Below, piece after piece: positions 40,519 through 49,230 of a stretch of DNA of 64,000 bases. The first letter of the stretch is position 1. Each line of letters starts with the position of its first letter. The stretch is from Ktedonobacterales bacterium (GTDB lineage: Bacteria > Chloroflexota > Ktedonobacteria > Ktedonobacterales > DATBGS01). The notes below the pieces were generated by a model. That model saw only the letters and a program-made list of their open reading frames with translations, was not told the DNA's origin and did no database searches. The stretch covers positions 1 through 64,000 of the forward strand of contig DATBHW010000034.1 of the NCBI GenBank assembly GCA_036557285.1, in the 5' to 3' direction. The translations under genes were made by a program, and so were the position numbers.

Positions 40519-43098
40519 ATGTCCGAAGCCCAACCGCCAGACTCGCCAGAAGAAGCGTCCCGCGCGCTGGCTCGCCCTGGCGCTGCCCCTCAGCCCACCT
40601 CCATTGACATCGGCCCCGCTGTCCTGACTGGCCGCGAGGGCCGCTGCTTCACCTTTACCGCCAGCGAGAGCCGCGCCCGCGTGCGCCTGACCATCCTGGC
40701 GGCTGATCTGGCGCGCGTGGACCTGCTGCCGGAGGGCCAGCAGGAGCCGCCGCGCTCCTGGGCCGTCGCTGAGCCAGAAGACGCCTGGCCGCTGGTTCCG
40801 CTGGAGGTCGAAGAAGCGCCAGATACCAGCCTGATCATTCGCGCGCCCGACATGGCGATCAGGGTTTCGCTCGCGCCCGAAGCGTTTCGCCTGGCGTTCT
40901 TCAACAGCGAAGGCGTCTTGCTCAGCGCGGATGCGCCCGACGCCCTGAGCATCACGCGGCAAGACCCAGGCCCGACACCCGCTATCGTACAGCGCGGCGA
41001 ATGGGGAACGCGCTGCGCCAAAGTCCTGACGCCGGACGAGCATCTTTTTGGCTTCGGCGAACGCACCGGCCCAATGAACAAACGCGGCTCGCGCTTCCTG
41101 CTCTGGAACACCGATCCGCTGGGGCCGCACGACGATAAAACCTGGGCCATGTATGCCGCGATCCCCTTCTTCCTGAGCGTGCGCGAGCAGCCACCGCTGA
41201 CCTATGGCATCTTTCTGGATAGCCCCGCCCTGACTGAGTTCGATCTGGGCGCTGCGCAGCCAGACCGCCTGACCTTTGGCGTGGGCGCGGGCGAAGGCGC
41301 GCTGACCTACTATTTCTTTGCGGGCACCGGCGAAGAGGCGTTGCAGACGATCCTGGCGCGCTACACCCGGCTCACCGGGCGCATGCCCTTGCCGCCGCGC
41401 TGGGCGCTGGGCAATCATCAGTGCCGCTGGAGCTACTATCCTGATAGCTGGGTGCGTAAGCTGGCCCGCGAGTTTCGCGCCCGCCAGATACCCTGCGACG
41501 CGCTCTGGCTGGACATTGACTATATGGACGGCTACCGCGACTTCACCTGGCATCCGCAGCGATTCCCCGACCCGCAGGGGCTGATCGCTGACCTCCACGA
41601 GCAGGGCTTTCGCGTCGTCACCATCCTTGATCCCGGCGTCAAGCAAGACCCGACGTATGCGGTCTATCAAGAGGGCGTGCGCCAGGGCTATTTCTGCGCG
41701 CTGCCGGACGGCCAGGTCTTTCATGGCCCCGTCTGGCCGGGTATGGCGGCTTTCCCTGACTTCAGCCGCCCCGACGTGCGCAGGTGGTGGGGCGATCTGC
41801 ACACGGCGCTGCTGGACGTGGGGGTGGATGGCATCTGGAACGATATGAACGAGCCGTCGCTGACCAGCCAGCTTGCCCCCGAACTGAATATACCCTGGGG
41901 CAGCACGCTGCCCCCGCAGGCGCGGCATGGCCCAGAGACAGGCGCGCTGCCGCATCTGGCTTTCCACAACGCCTATGGCTCGATGATGGCGCGGGCCGCC
42001 CGCGAAGGGCTGGAACGGCTGCGGCCTGATGAGCGTCCTTTCGTGCTGACGCGCTCGGCTTACGCGGGCGTGCAGCGTTACGCCGCGCTCTGGACGGGCG
42101 ATAACTCCAGCATGTGGGAGCATCTGCGGCTGGCGATACCAATGTGCCTCAATATCGGGCTATCGGGCGTGGGGTTCGTGGGCGTGGATGTGGGCGGCTT
42201 CTGGGGCAGCGGCAACGCCGAACTGCTGACGCGTTGGACACAGCTTGGCGCGCTGCTGCCGTTCTGCCGCAACCACAGCAGCGCCCACACGATCCACCAG
42301 GAACCCTGGGCATTTGGCGAACCCTATGAGAGCATCAACCGCCGCTACCTGGAACTGCGCTATCGGCTGCTGCCCTATCTGACGACGCTCTTTTACGAAG
42401 CGGCGACGACTGGCGCGCCGATTATGCGCCCGCTTCTCTGGCACGCGCTCAACGATCAGAGCGCCTGGGAGATCGAGGATGAGTTTCTGCTGGGGCGCGA
42501 TCTGCTGGCCGCGCCGGTCTATGAGCCAGGAGCCAGCACGCGCCGCCTGTATCTGCCTGCTGGCGAGTGGGCCTATTTCTGGTCGGGCGAGCGTTTTCAT
42601 GGTCCGGCCTGGGTCGAGGTTCGCGCGCCGCTGGATGAACTGCCCCTGTTCGTGCGCGCCGGAGCCTTCTTGCCGCTGGGGCCGGTGATGCAGCATACAG
42701 GCGAGCGCGCCAGCGACCCGTTGACGCTGGCGCTCTACGTGCCAATGACTGATGGCGCGGGGGTATCTACGCTGTACGAGGATGACGGCCTGAGCAACGA
42801 GTATCGCAATGGGGCATTCTGCCTGACACGCTCCGGCTTTGCCTGGCAGGTGTCCGGCAGGCTTTCGATTACGCTAGAGCCGCCAGACGGCTCCTACCGG
42901 ACTGAGCGCCACCAGCTTCAGCTAGAGGTTCATCTGCCCTTTGCGGCCAGCCGAGCACAGCCGCGTATACGGAGTGTGCTGCTGAATAAAGAGGCGCTAG
43001 AGGGCTGGCAGGCGCGCCCGACGCGCAATGAGGTGATCGTGACGCTCTCTCTGGACGAGACCAGGGAGGCGCGAATAGTAGAGGTAATGTTAAGCTAG
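40519..43098 (+). CDS. Glycoside hydrolase family 31 alpha-glucosidase
   Basis: An 859-residue GH31 enzyme of full length. It has an N-terminal beta-sandwich (to about 270), then the catalytic barrel with PRWALGNHQCRWSYYPDSW, LDIDYMDGYRDFTWH, the nucleophile Asp in DGIWNDMNEPS (near residue 442) and the acid/base Asp in WTGDNSSMWEHL (near 528). Distal sandwich domains include GRDLLAAPVYEPGA and YEDDGLSNEY. It hydrolyses alpha-glucosides from the non-reducing end, probably in the cytoplasm because no signal peptide is seen. The ATG follows AAGGAG. Its stop codon lies within the palindrome around parS site 8. Confidence 0.95.
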   Translation: MSEAQPPDSPEEASRALARPGAAPQPTSIDIGPAVLTGREGRCFTFTASESRARVRLTILAADLARVDLLPEGQQEPPRSWAVAEPEDAWPLVPLEVEEAPDTSLIIRAPDMAIRVSLAPEAFRLAFFNSEGVLLSADAPDALSITRQDPGPTPAIVQRGEWGTRCAKVLTPDEHLFGFGERTGPMNKRGSRFLLWNTDPLGPHDDKTWAMYAAIPFFLSVREQPPLTYGIFLDSPALTEFDLGAAQPDRLTFGVGAGEGALTYYFFAGTGEEALQTILARYTRLTGRMPLPPRWALGNHQCRWSYYPDSWVRKLAREFRARQIPCDALWLDIDYMDGYRDFTWHPQRFPDPQGLIADLHEQGFRVVTILDPGVKQDPTYAVYQEGVRQGYFCALPDGQVFHGPVWPGMAAFPDFSRPDVRRWWGDLHTALLDVGVDGIWNDMNEPSLTSQLAPELNIPWGSTLPPQARHGPETGALPHLAFHNAYGSMMARAAREGLERLRPDERPFVLTRSAYAGVQRYAALWTGDNSSMWEHLRLAIPMCLNIGLSGVGFVGVDVGGFWGSGNAELLTRWTQLGALLPFCRNHSSAHTIHQEPWAFGEPYESINRRYLELRYRLLPYLTTLFYEAATTGAPIMRPLLWHALNDQSAWEIEDEFLLGRDLLAAPVYEPGASTRRLYLPAGEWAYFWSGERFHGPAWVEVRAPLDELPLFVRAGAFLPLGPVMQHTGERASDPLTLALYVPMTDGAGVSTLYEDDGLSNEYRNGAFCLTRSGFAWQVSGRLSITLEPPDGSYRTERHQLQLEVHLPFAASRAQPRIRSVLLNKEALEGWQARPTRNEVIVTLSLDETREARIVEVMLS

Positions 43099-43142
43099 CG
43101 AGCAGTAGTGTTTCACGTGAAACACTACTGCTCGCTAGCTTA
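43091..43142. other. parS site 8 inside a perfect 52-bp palindrome
   Basis: The exact parS core (43109-43124) sits at the centre of a 52-bp perfect dyad that includes the last codons and stop of the GH31 gene. As it stands between convergent genes it may also terminate transcription. Confidence 0.95.
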
Positions 43143-43169
43143 TGGCTTCGGCAAGCTGAAATCTGGTGT

Positions 43170-44000
43170 TTAGAAATTGCCGCTGGCTCCGCCGCCAGCA
43201 TTGCCACCACCGAAGCCGCCGCTGGCCCCACCGCCAGCATTGCCACCACCGAAAGAACTGCCCCCACTAAAGCCGCTGTGGTGGGTGGAGCCACCCCCGA
43301 AGCCGCCATAAGGTGGGTGGCCGTCGAATGGGCCGCGACGCCGGGAGCGTGAACCGCCGACAATGGCAGCGATCAGCCCTATGACGATCACGAAGCCAAT
43401 ACAAGGAATGAGGAGCAGATTAAAGGGGTTGAAATCGGTTCCTGTGGTGGGAACAATACCGGTGGTTGGGTCTCCGCTGCCAATGTCCCCGTTCGTGGGA
43501 TCGGTTCCTGTGTTTCCGGTATTGTCTCCTGAATTGGGTGAAGAGCTTTGCAAGCTATCGCGCAGTGAATCAATGGCGGCGATGGTTGCGCCGGTATAGT
43601 CGCCTTCGCCGAAGGCGTTTCTGAAGGCGTTAACGGCGTCATTATACTGGCTGTCTGTCAATGGGAGTGCTTTGCCGCCAAAGATGGCGATGTGTCGCTG
43701 GACGGTGTCAATGTTGATCACCAGAGTGTTGACATCACTGACAGCGTCTCGCGTTTGCTGGTCAAACTCGTCAGCACTGCCAGTGAAGCTGTTAGTGGTG
43801 AAGATGCGGATAGGATCTGGCAGCGTGGCTGCCTCGTTTTGCACTTGCTCAGTATTCAAGACGTGCGCGTCATCGTGAACTTCGACGCTGGCGGCACGCG
43901 CTGTGGGCGCGGCGATGAGCAGCAGCCCCAGCGCGGCGAAGAGCGCCGACACACCCAGGACCGGCCACCAGATGCGTGGCCGTCCCGTATGAGCGATCAT
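43170..44000 (-). CDS. Secreted/membrane TPM-like protein with Gly-rich tail
   Basis: A 276-residue protein. It has a signal peptide or anchor at residues 10-35 (PVLGVSALFAALGLLLIAAPTARAAS). An extracytoplasmic domain of about 130 residues (VHDDAHVLNTEQVQNEA...VINIDTVQRHIAIFGG) resembles the TPM domain of YgcG proteins. A Thr/Pro/Gly linker, a second helix (LLLIPCIGFVIVIGLIAAIVGG) and a Gly/Ser-rich tail follow, in which a GGFGGGNAGGGASG unit is repeated. TPM proteins have been implicated in photosystem or envelope-protein quality control; the role here is unknown. The ATG at MIAHTG follows an AAAGGA site. Confidence 0.65.
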   Translation of the reverse strand: MIAHTGRPRIWWPVLGVSALFAALGLLLIAAPTARAASVEVHDDAHVLNTEQVQNEAATLPDPIRIFTTNSFTGSADEFDQQTRDAVSDVNTLVINIDTVQRHIAIFGGKALPLTDSQYNDAVNAFRNAFGEGDYTGATIAAIDSLRDSLQSSSPNSGDNTGNTGTDPTNGDIGSGDPTTGIVPTTGTDFNPFNLLLIPCIGFVIVIGLIAAIVGGSRSRRRGPFDGHPPYGGFGGGSTHHSGFSGGSSFGGGNAGGGASGGFGGGNAGGGASGNF

Positions 44001-44099
44001 GGATGTCCTTTCTTTCCTTCCTTGCTCGACACCAATCAAGGCTACCGATCAGATTATAGCAGGTATCCGCCACTTTTACAGCGTCACCCTGCCCCAGAG

Positions 44100-44222
44100 G
44101 GGCAGCGGGCGCCTGCGCGGCGGTGGGCCGCCTGGAAGGCGGCGCTACAAGTGGCGTGCGCCTGGAAGGGCGATGGTGGCAATAGCGCGGCGGTGGGCCG
44201 CCAGGATGGCGGCGCTACGAGT
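44100..44222. repeat. Intergenic hairpin repeats (reverse)
   Basis: Two GGGCCGCC...GGCGGCGCTAC units: the first cluster past the skew switch, and the first composed only of reverse-oriented units. Confidence 0.85.
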
Positions 44223-44784
44223 GACGGAGGGCGGCGCGGATTTGGTGAAGCAGGCCAGCATAATCAAAGCTGTGCGGCGTGGTGGTGTTGATTTCGACGA
44301 CCTGGCCGCCAAGGGCAAGCGGCGTAAGCCGCCCTTGTAAGAGCCGCTCTTTGTTTTGTTCAATCCATTCCCGATCCTGATGGCTGGCATGTCGTTCTAA
44401 CGTTCCGGCACGCGCCAGGAAGCGATCCAGGAGAACCTGCCCATCTGCCCTGCACAGAATCTGAAACGGCTCGAAATCGTACCGGTGTTGCAGACGAAGA
44501 AACTCGGCAGTTCGTAATGCGGGGCGACCAAAAAATCCCTCGACAATGAGCGATTGGCCCGCTGCTAACACCAGGCCCGCGACGTGGTAGAGGAGGGCAA
44601 ACGTGGCCGAGCCAAGCGCAGGGGGGAGGCCGTTGCTGCGACAATCAAGCGCGTCGTAGAGGGTCTCATGCAGGTCATCCCTGGAGAAGACCGGGAGCGC
44701 CGCATCTGCCGCGAGCCGTTTTGCCAGGGTGGTCTTGCCGGTTCCGGGCAAGCCGTTCACGATATATACTACTGGCTTTCTCAT
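44215..44784 (-). CDS. P-loop kinase (AAA_33/zeta-like)
   Basis: A 189-residue P-loop kinase. Walker A is GLPGTGKTT, followed by SRDDLHETLYDAL in the position where zeta-type kinases read the substrate. A second strand, SLIVEGFF, and a lid with FQILCRADGQVLLDRFLARAGTLERH complete the fold. The family includes small-molecule and nucleotide kinases; a substrate cannot be named. The ATG at MRKPVV gives the normal length. It is unrelated at the sequence level to the kinase at 18.2-18.8 kb beyond the fold. Confidence 0.7.
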   Translation of the reverse strand: MRKPVVYIVNGLPGTGKTTLAKRLAADAALPVFSRDDLHETLYDALDCRSNGLPPALGSATFALLYHVAGLVLAAGQSLIVEGFFGRPALRTAEFLRLQHRYDFEPFQILCRADGQVLLDRFLARAGTLERHASHQDREWIEQNKERLLQGRLTPLALGGQVVEINTTTPHSFDYAGLLHQIRAALRHS

Positions 44785-44807
44785 GCTGATCGGGCTGACT
44801 TTCGTCC

Positions 44808-45032
44808 GGTTCCACCAAAAATGAGGTGTTAGCAAGCGAGACCTGTTACTTGTAGCGCCGCCGTCTCGGCGGCCAACGTTGGCCTGCTGGTCCGCTGGCC
44901 TGGAGGGCGAACGCTCGCCCTGGCGAAGCGGTGGCCGCCAAGATGGCGGCGCTACAGGTACACCATCCCCGCAGCCCCCTGCCGCCTGGAAGGCGGCGCT
45001 ACAAGTGGCAACCCCCAATAGTTGGCGGAACC
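44808..45032 (+). mobile_element. Composite repeat element 3 (225 bp), 9-bp target duplication
   Basis: Ends are GGTTCCACCAAAAATGAGG and CAATAGTTGGCGGAACC. CTTTCGTCC lies outside both ends (44799-44807, 45033-45041). The interior has one forward and two reverse hairpin units with a GGAGGGCGAACGCTCGCC hairpin between. Confidence 0.85.
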
Positions 45033-45049
45033 CTTTCGTCCTACGCCGC

Positions 45050-45078
45050 TTGACAGAAGCGACACCGCCTGCTATACT
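45050..45078 (+). promoter_or_regulatory. Promoter of leader copy B
   Basis: TTGACA, 17 bases, TATACT: near consensus. It lies immediately downstream of composite element 3. Confidence 0.8.
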
Positions 45079-45084
45079 AAGGTT

Positions 45085-45395
45085 GCTCGGAACAAGAAGT
45101 CTTGCTCCGAGCCGGACCGAACGGCATGACGCAGCGACGTAGTAAACATCGCCACGTCATTACCCCAACCCTGGCGAGACCAGGAGTGGGGCTTTGGGCA
45201 TTCTACCATCTGGACTCTCTTCGGAGAGTGTTTGCTCCTCGGCCTCCTCCTGCAAACGGTTGGGACGCCACTTGTTATCAGGGGAACGCGCGGCTTGCGC
45301 TCCCCTGCTCTGGCAAGCCGGGTGTTTTCCACTGCATCAGGCGGGGGCCGTTTCGGCGTCTTGAGTTGTTCGCTCACGAAGTCGAAAGGAGTCTC
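45085..45395 (+). ncRNA. Structured leader RNA, copy B
   Basis: It begins with a hairpin GCTCGGAACAAG/CTTGCTCCGAGC. Next come ATGACG/CGTCAT, CCCC (45163-45166) with GGGG (45188-45191) around CCTGG/CCAGG, and the core ATTCTACCATC (45200-45210). The hairpin after the core is GGACTCTC-TTCG-GAGAGT, and a later one is CAGGGGAACGCGC/GCGCTCCCCTG. The long 3' helix of copies A, C and D is replaced by GTTTGC/GCAAAC. It ends at the AAAGGAG of the downstream gene. Confidence 0.65.
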
Positions 45396-45399
45396 TCTC

Positions 45400-45858
45400 A
45401 TGGCAATCCCAGGTGGTTTCCCACCCCCTCCGCCGCGTCCACCCTTTGGCCGCTACCGTTTCTCGAACCCGCTGCGCCGCGAATACGGCATCCGCTTGCT
45501 TACGCTGACCCTGCCGGAGCCGCTGCGGCTTGTCCTGACCCGCGCCCTGCGCCGCCCTCCGCTCTTTGACGGCCAGCAGACGCCGCTGGCGGTGCAGAGC
45601 GCCCACTGCCGCCGCCTGAACGATGCCGAGTTAGCGCGCGCCAGCCAGCAGACGAAAAGCACGCTGGTGCTGACCGAGGTGGAGGTGACGCGGCGCACGC
45701 TTGAAGCGCCGCTGGGCAGTATCAGCCGGATGACGCGCAATACGCTGCTGATCGCGCAGGGCGTGCAACTACGCCGTCTGTATCTGGCGCTGGTGGCGCA
45801 GTTGGGTCAGGCGGCTGCGCTGGCGGTCTTCCAGCAGGCGCTGGAGGCGGTGGGGTAG
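45400..45858 (+). CDS. Hypothetical 152-residue protein behind leader RNA B
   Basis: The protein starts with a Pro-rich segment (FPPPPPRPPFGRYRFSNPLRREYG) and continues as a helical, Arg/Leu-rich domain with strands LVLTEVEVTRRTLEAPLGSISRMTRNTLL. I do not recognise a family. The start ATG is set by AAAGGAG at the end of the leader. There is no signal peptide and no transmembrane helix. It stands alone; the leader suggests regulated expression. Its composition is strongly coding-like. Confidence 0.55.
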   Translation: MAIPGGFPPPPPRPPFGRYRFSNPLRREYGIRLLTLTLPEPLRLVLTRALRRPPLFDGQQTPLAVQSAHCRRLNDAELARASQQTKSTLVLTEVEVTRRTLEAPLGSISRMTRNTLLIAQGVQLRRLYLALVAQLGQAAALAVFQQALEAVG

Positions 45859-45889
45859 CCGCCCCCATCCCCAGCGGTCATTACTGAAG

Positions 45890-46440
45890 CCGAGGTTGGC
45901 TGGCGGCTGAAGGCCGCGCCTGCGGCCTGGGCTGCTTGCCTCGGCTGGGCCTCGTCGAGCGAGAGGTCCTCGCTCCCGTTGGTCGCTCGCGCAGCCCAGT
46001 TCCCGCATTCTCCCTCGCTGCGCTCGGTCGCGGGCCGCTGCTGTTGCCCCGTCCTCTCGCTCGCTACGCTCGCTCGCGCGCCCGCGCCTGGAGGCTGCGC
46101 CGCCAAGCCTCCCTGCGGAGGCTCCCCGCCCGAATAGCGCGGGGATTGCGACGAGGGCGACGTGCACGCTGGCGCGGCGATGGGCCGCCAGGGACGGCGG
46201 CGGTACAGGCGGCGTTGGCCTGGAAGGGTAGTGGTGGCAATAGCGCGGCGGTGGGCCGCCTTCCAGGCGGCGCTACAAGTAGCGGGCGCGCGGGCGCGGC
46301 GGTGGGCCGCCAGGGATGGCGGCGGTACAGGCGGCGTTGGCGTGCAAGGGCGACGGGCGCGCGGGCGCGGCGGTGAGCCGCCAGGGATGGCGGCGCTACA
46401 AGTGGCGGCGGGTTGGCCGCCTGGAAGGCGGCGGTATAGG
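45890..46440. repeat. Largest intergenic hairpin-repeat cluster (reverse)
   Basis: Five reverse GGCCGCC...GGCGGCGNTACA units, the CTCGCTGCGCTCGGTCGC module in two forms, and an AAGCCTCCCTGCGGAGGCT module. Every simple unit here points opposite to those left of 38 kb. Confidence 0.9.
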
Positions 46441-46460
46441 TGGGGGAGCAGGCGCGCTTC

Positions 46461-46490
46461 TTGACGTGGGCGCCGCCAGTTTGGTATGCT
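46461..46490 (+). promoter_or_regulatory. Promoter of the TrkA-like gene
   Basis: TTGACG, 18 bases, TATGCT, about 63 bases before the start codon. Confidence 0.5.
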
Positions 46491-46553
46491 CTGGTTGGGC
46501 AGCTTGCTCTTGAGGGGCAGGTGTCTGTATTCTGGGCAAGGGGAGAGCCAGCG

Positions 46554-48362
46554 ATGGGGCAGACTACTCCGGCGGGCCGCAGGGCAAGGCGCAGCCGCCA
46601 ACTACGCCGCCACTATTCTGTGTGGCGGTTGTTCCGGGCGAATCTGTATGATCTGGCGCTGCTGGCGCGGGAGTCGTCAACAGTGCTGGTGGGCTTTGCG
46701 CTGGTTGCTCTGATCGGGACGTTGTATTTTCACTTTTTCTATCGCCCACGATTGGATTTGCATCTGGCGCTCTATCAGGCGGTGAAGCTGCTGCTCTTTG
46801 CGAGCGAGGAGAAGCTGCCCGCCGATCTTCCGGGGCAGGCGCTTTTCTTTGCTGCGCCGCTGCTTGGGTTGGCGCTGCTGGCGCAGGGTGCGCTCAATTT
46901 TGGGCGGCTGATTCTGGATAAGAGCAATCGTCGTGACGCCTGGCAGGTTGCGTTGGCTTCGACGTATCGCCGCCATGTGATCGTGTGCGGATTAGGGCAT
47001 GTTGGCCTGCGGGTGGTGACGCTCTTGCTGGAGGCAGGCTCGGATGTGGTGGTGATCGAGCGCGATGCGGCGAGCGAGTTCATCAGCCGGGCGCTGCACT
47101 TGAAAGTTCCGGTGGTGATTGGCGACGCGCGCGAGCCAGCGACGCTGGGCCAGGCGGGGTTGAAGTACGCGCGAGCGATTGTGGCCGATGTGAATAATGA
47201 TCTGCTCAATATTGAGATTGCGCTGGCGGCGCGTGCGGGGCAGCCAGGCATCAAGACGATTCTGCGCATCTTCAGTGAGGAGCTTGATCGCAATCTGGAG
47301 CGGAGCTTTGGCCTGAACACGGTTTTTAGCGTGCCGGCGCTGGCGGCGGCAACGCTGGCGGCGGCGGCGGTGAGCCATCAGATTGATTATGTGTTGACGT
47401 TGGATGACAATGCCGACTTGCTTGGTGTGTCGCATTTGACGATTCAGGCTGGCAGCGAGTTTGCGGGGCCGCTGTGGAAGTTCGAGGAGGGCGAGGGGGT
47501 GCGGGTGCTGGCGTATGAGAACGCTGCTGGCCGAGCGGGGCAGCCGCTTGCTGCGCAAGAACTGAAGGCAGGGGATCGGCTGGTGGTACTTGGTTCGCTG
47601 GATGCGCTGGAGACGCTGAGCCTGAAGGTGTTGAGCGGTGATCAGATGGGGGCGCTTTCGACGGGGCGCGGGGGCCAGCCGGGCCAGCGGCTGGATCATG
47701 TGGTTGTGTGTGGGTTGGGCAAGGTGGGTTATCGGGTGGTGCAGCGCCTGTATGGTCTTCACCCACGCCCGCAGATTACGGTGATCCATGTGGATGATGG
47801 GGAGATTTCGTTCTCGAAGCAGATCAGGGGTCTTGAGGGGGTGAGACGGATCATCGGGGATGCCCGCGATATAGAGACGCTCCAGAAGGCGGCGGTGCAT
47901 CAGGCGACGACGATTGCGGCGGTGACTTCGGATGATCTGGTGAATCTTCAGATTGGTCTGGCGGCGCGGCGCGCGCATCCGCACCTGCATCTGGTGCTGC
48001 GGGTGTTCAGCGATACGCTGGCGGAGAAGCTGGGCGAACTATTTCATATTTCGACGACGTACAGTACGTCGGAACTGGCTGGCTCGACGCTGGCGGCGGC
48101 GGCGATTCTAGGTGGGGTGAGCCAGGCGTTCTTTGTTGGCAATCGGCTGCTTGCCAGTGACGGGTATGTTGTTCGCGCGGGCGCGAGGCTGGTGGGCAAG
48201 CGTGTTCAGGCGATTCGGGATGAGGAGCAGGCGCTGGTGATCGCGCTGCGGCGGGAGGGGAGGCTGATGACGCTGCCGCCGCTGGAGATGGTGGTGGCGG
48301 CTGAGGATGAGTTGACGCTGCTGGGAGGGCTGGATGCGCTGGGGCGGCTGCGCGGGGGGTGA
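46554..48362 (+). CDS. Two-RCK-domain TrkA-like membrane protein
   Basis: A 602-residue protein. A basic N-terminus is followed by two or three hydrophobic helices up to about residue 120. Two complete TrkA-N/TrkA-C units follow, with dinucleotide motifs VCGLGHVGLR (near 144) and VCGLGKVGYR (near 385). Each is followed by the acidic strand end and a second DAREPATLGQ/DARDIETLQK segment. It resembles potassium-channel/RCK proteins, but the membrane part lacks a TVGYG filter, so it may be a regulatory subunit and not a pore. It starts at the ATG after GGGGAG. NAD(H) or ATP binding is expected. Confidence 0.75.
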   Translation: MGQTTPAGRRARRSRQLRRHYSVWRLFRANLYDLALLARESSTVLVGFALVALIGTLYFHFFYRPRLDLHLALYQAVKLLLFASEEKLPADLPGQALFFAAPLLGLALLAQGALNFGRLILDKSNRRDAWQVALASTYRRHVIVCGLGHVGLRVVTLLLEAGSDVVVIERDAASEFISRALHLKVPVVIGDAREPATLGQAGLKYARAIVADVNNDLLNIEIALAARAGQPGIKTILRIFSEELDRNLERSFGLNTVFSVPALAAATLAAAAVSHQIDYVLTLDDNADLLGVSHLTIQAGSEFAGPLWKFEEGEGVRVLAYENAAGRAGQPLAAQELKAGDRLVVLGSLDALETLSLKVLSGDQMGALSTGRGGQPGQRLDHVVVCGLGKVGYRVVQRLYGLHPRPQITVIHVDDGEISFSKQIRGLEGVRRIIGDARDIETLQKAAVHQATTIAAVTSDDLVNLQIGLAARRAHPHLHLVLRVFSDTLAEKLGELFHISTTYSTSELAGSTLAAAAILGGVSQAFFVGNRLLASDGYVVRAGARLVGKRVQAIRDEEQALVIALRREGRLMTLPPLEMVVAAEDELTLLGGLDALGRLRGG

Positions 48363-48575
48363 AGGCCGCGCCCGGAGGCTGCGCCGCCCTGGCGATTGAA
48401 GTCGCGGCTAGGGGCGTCTGCGGACGCCGCCAAGTCCGTCTACACGGACTCCCCACCCGTATTGGCGCGGCGTGCGCGCTGTGGCAGCGGAAGCAATAGC
48501 GCGGCGGTGGGCCGCCAGGGATGGCGGCGGTACAAGCGGCGGTGGGCCGCCAGGGATGGCGGGGGTACGAGTGGT
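48362..48575. repeat. Intergenic hairpin-repeat cluster (reverse)
   Basis: Modules appear in inverted order compared with the left arm: GCGATTGAAGTCGC, GGCGTCTGCGGACGCC, AAGTCCGTCTACACGGACT, then two reverse CGCCAGGGATGGCGG units. Confidence 0.85.
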
Positions 48576-48633
48576 GGTTTGGTATGATGGGTTCAGGTCA
48601 GGTTTTCGAGTCAGGTTCTAAAGGAGGCTCCAG

Positions 48634-49209
48634 GTGGGGGCGCAGTATCCGCAGGCGCTCTGGATGCCGCATGAGAAGTATGGCTATCCGCAGGGGACAC
48701 AGGGCCGCAATGGGCAGGCGCTGCGGTATGTGGTGGTACATGGGACGGGGATGCCGGGATCGGCGCAGGAGGTGGCGCGGTATTTTCAGAGCAGCCCGGT
48801 TGAGGCGGGGACGCATTTTGTGATCGGGCGCGATGGGGCGGTAGTGCAGTGCTGTTTGATTGAAGATGCGGCGTGGGGCAATGGGGGGCCACAGCCGGGG
48901 GCCGATCCGTTCTGGCCGAGGGGGATCAATGCGAATCTGCTGACGGTGAGCATTGAGCATTGTAAGCCGTCGCCGGATAACCGGGAGGAGTTGACGGAGG
49001 CGCAGGGGCAGGCGAGTTTCAGGCTGATCAGGTGGCTCTGCGAAAGGTTTGGTATTCCGGCGCGGGCCGCCGATGCTGCGGGTGGGATTGCGACGCACGC
49101 GAGTATTGCGCCGAATGATCGGGCGTTTTGCCCAGGGCCGTATCCCTGGGATGATCTCTACGCGTATCTGCATCGGCCCTCCGGGTTGAGGGGCGAAGGG
49201 CAGGAGTGA
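48634..49209 (+). CDS. N-acetylmuramoyl-L-alanine amidase (Amidase_2)
   Basis: A 191-residue PGRP/T7-lysozyme-type amidase domain. It has YVVVHGTGMPGSAQEVARYF (first zinc His), THFVIGRDGAVVQCCLIEDAAWG, NANLLTVSIEHCK, and the closing HASIAPNDRAFCPGPYPWDDL with the second His and the Cys ligand. It cleaves the lactyl-peptide amide bond of peptidoglycan. No signal peptide is visible, so export would need another route, or the protein acts on internalised fragments. GTG start, 6 bases after AAAGGAGG. Confidence 0.85.
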   Translation: MGAQYPQALWMPHEKYGYPQGTQGRNGQALRYVVVHGTGMPGSAQEVARYFQSSPVEAGTHFVIGRDGAVVQCCLIEDAAWGNGGPQPGADPFWPRGINANLLTVSIEHCKPSPDNREELTEAQGQASFRLIRWLCERFGIPARAADAAGGIATHASIAPNDRAFCPGPYPWDDLYAYLHRPSGLRGEGQE

Positions 49210-49230
49210 AGGAAAGGAAAGGACTCGTTT

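Noticed and set aside
46554-48362. Complete potassium channel
   Set aside because: No selectivity-filter sequence in the membrane part, so it is called only a TrkA-like protein.
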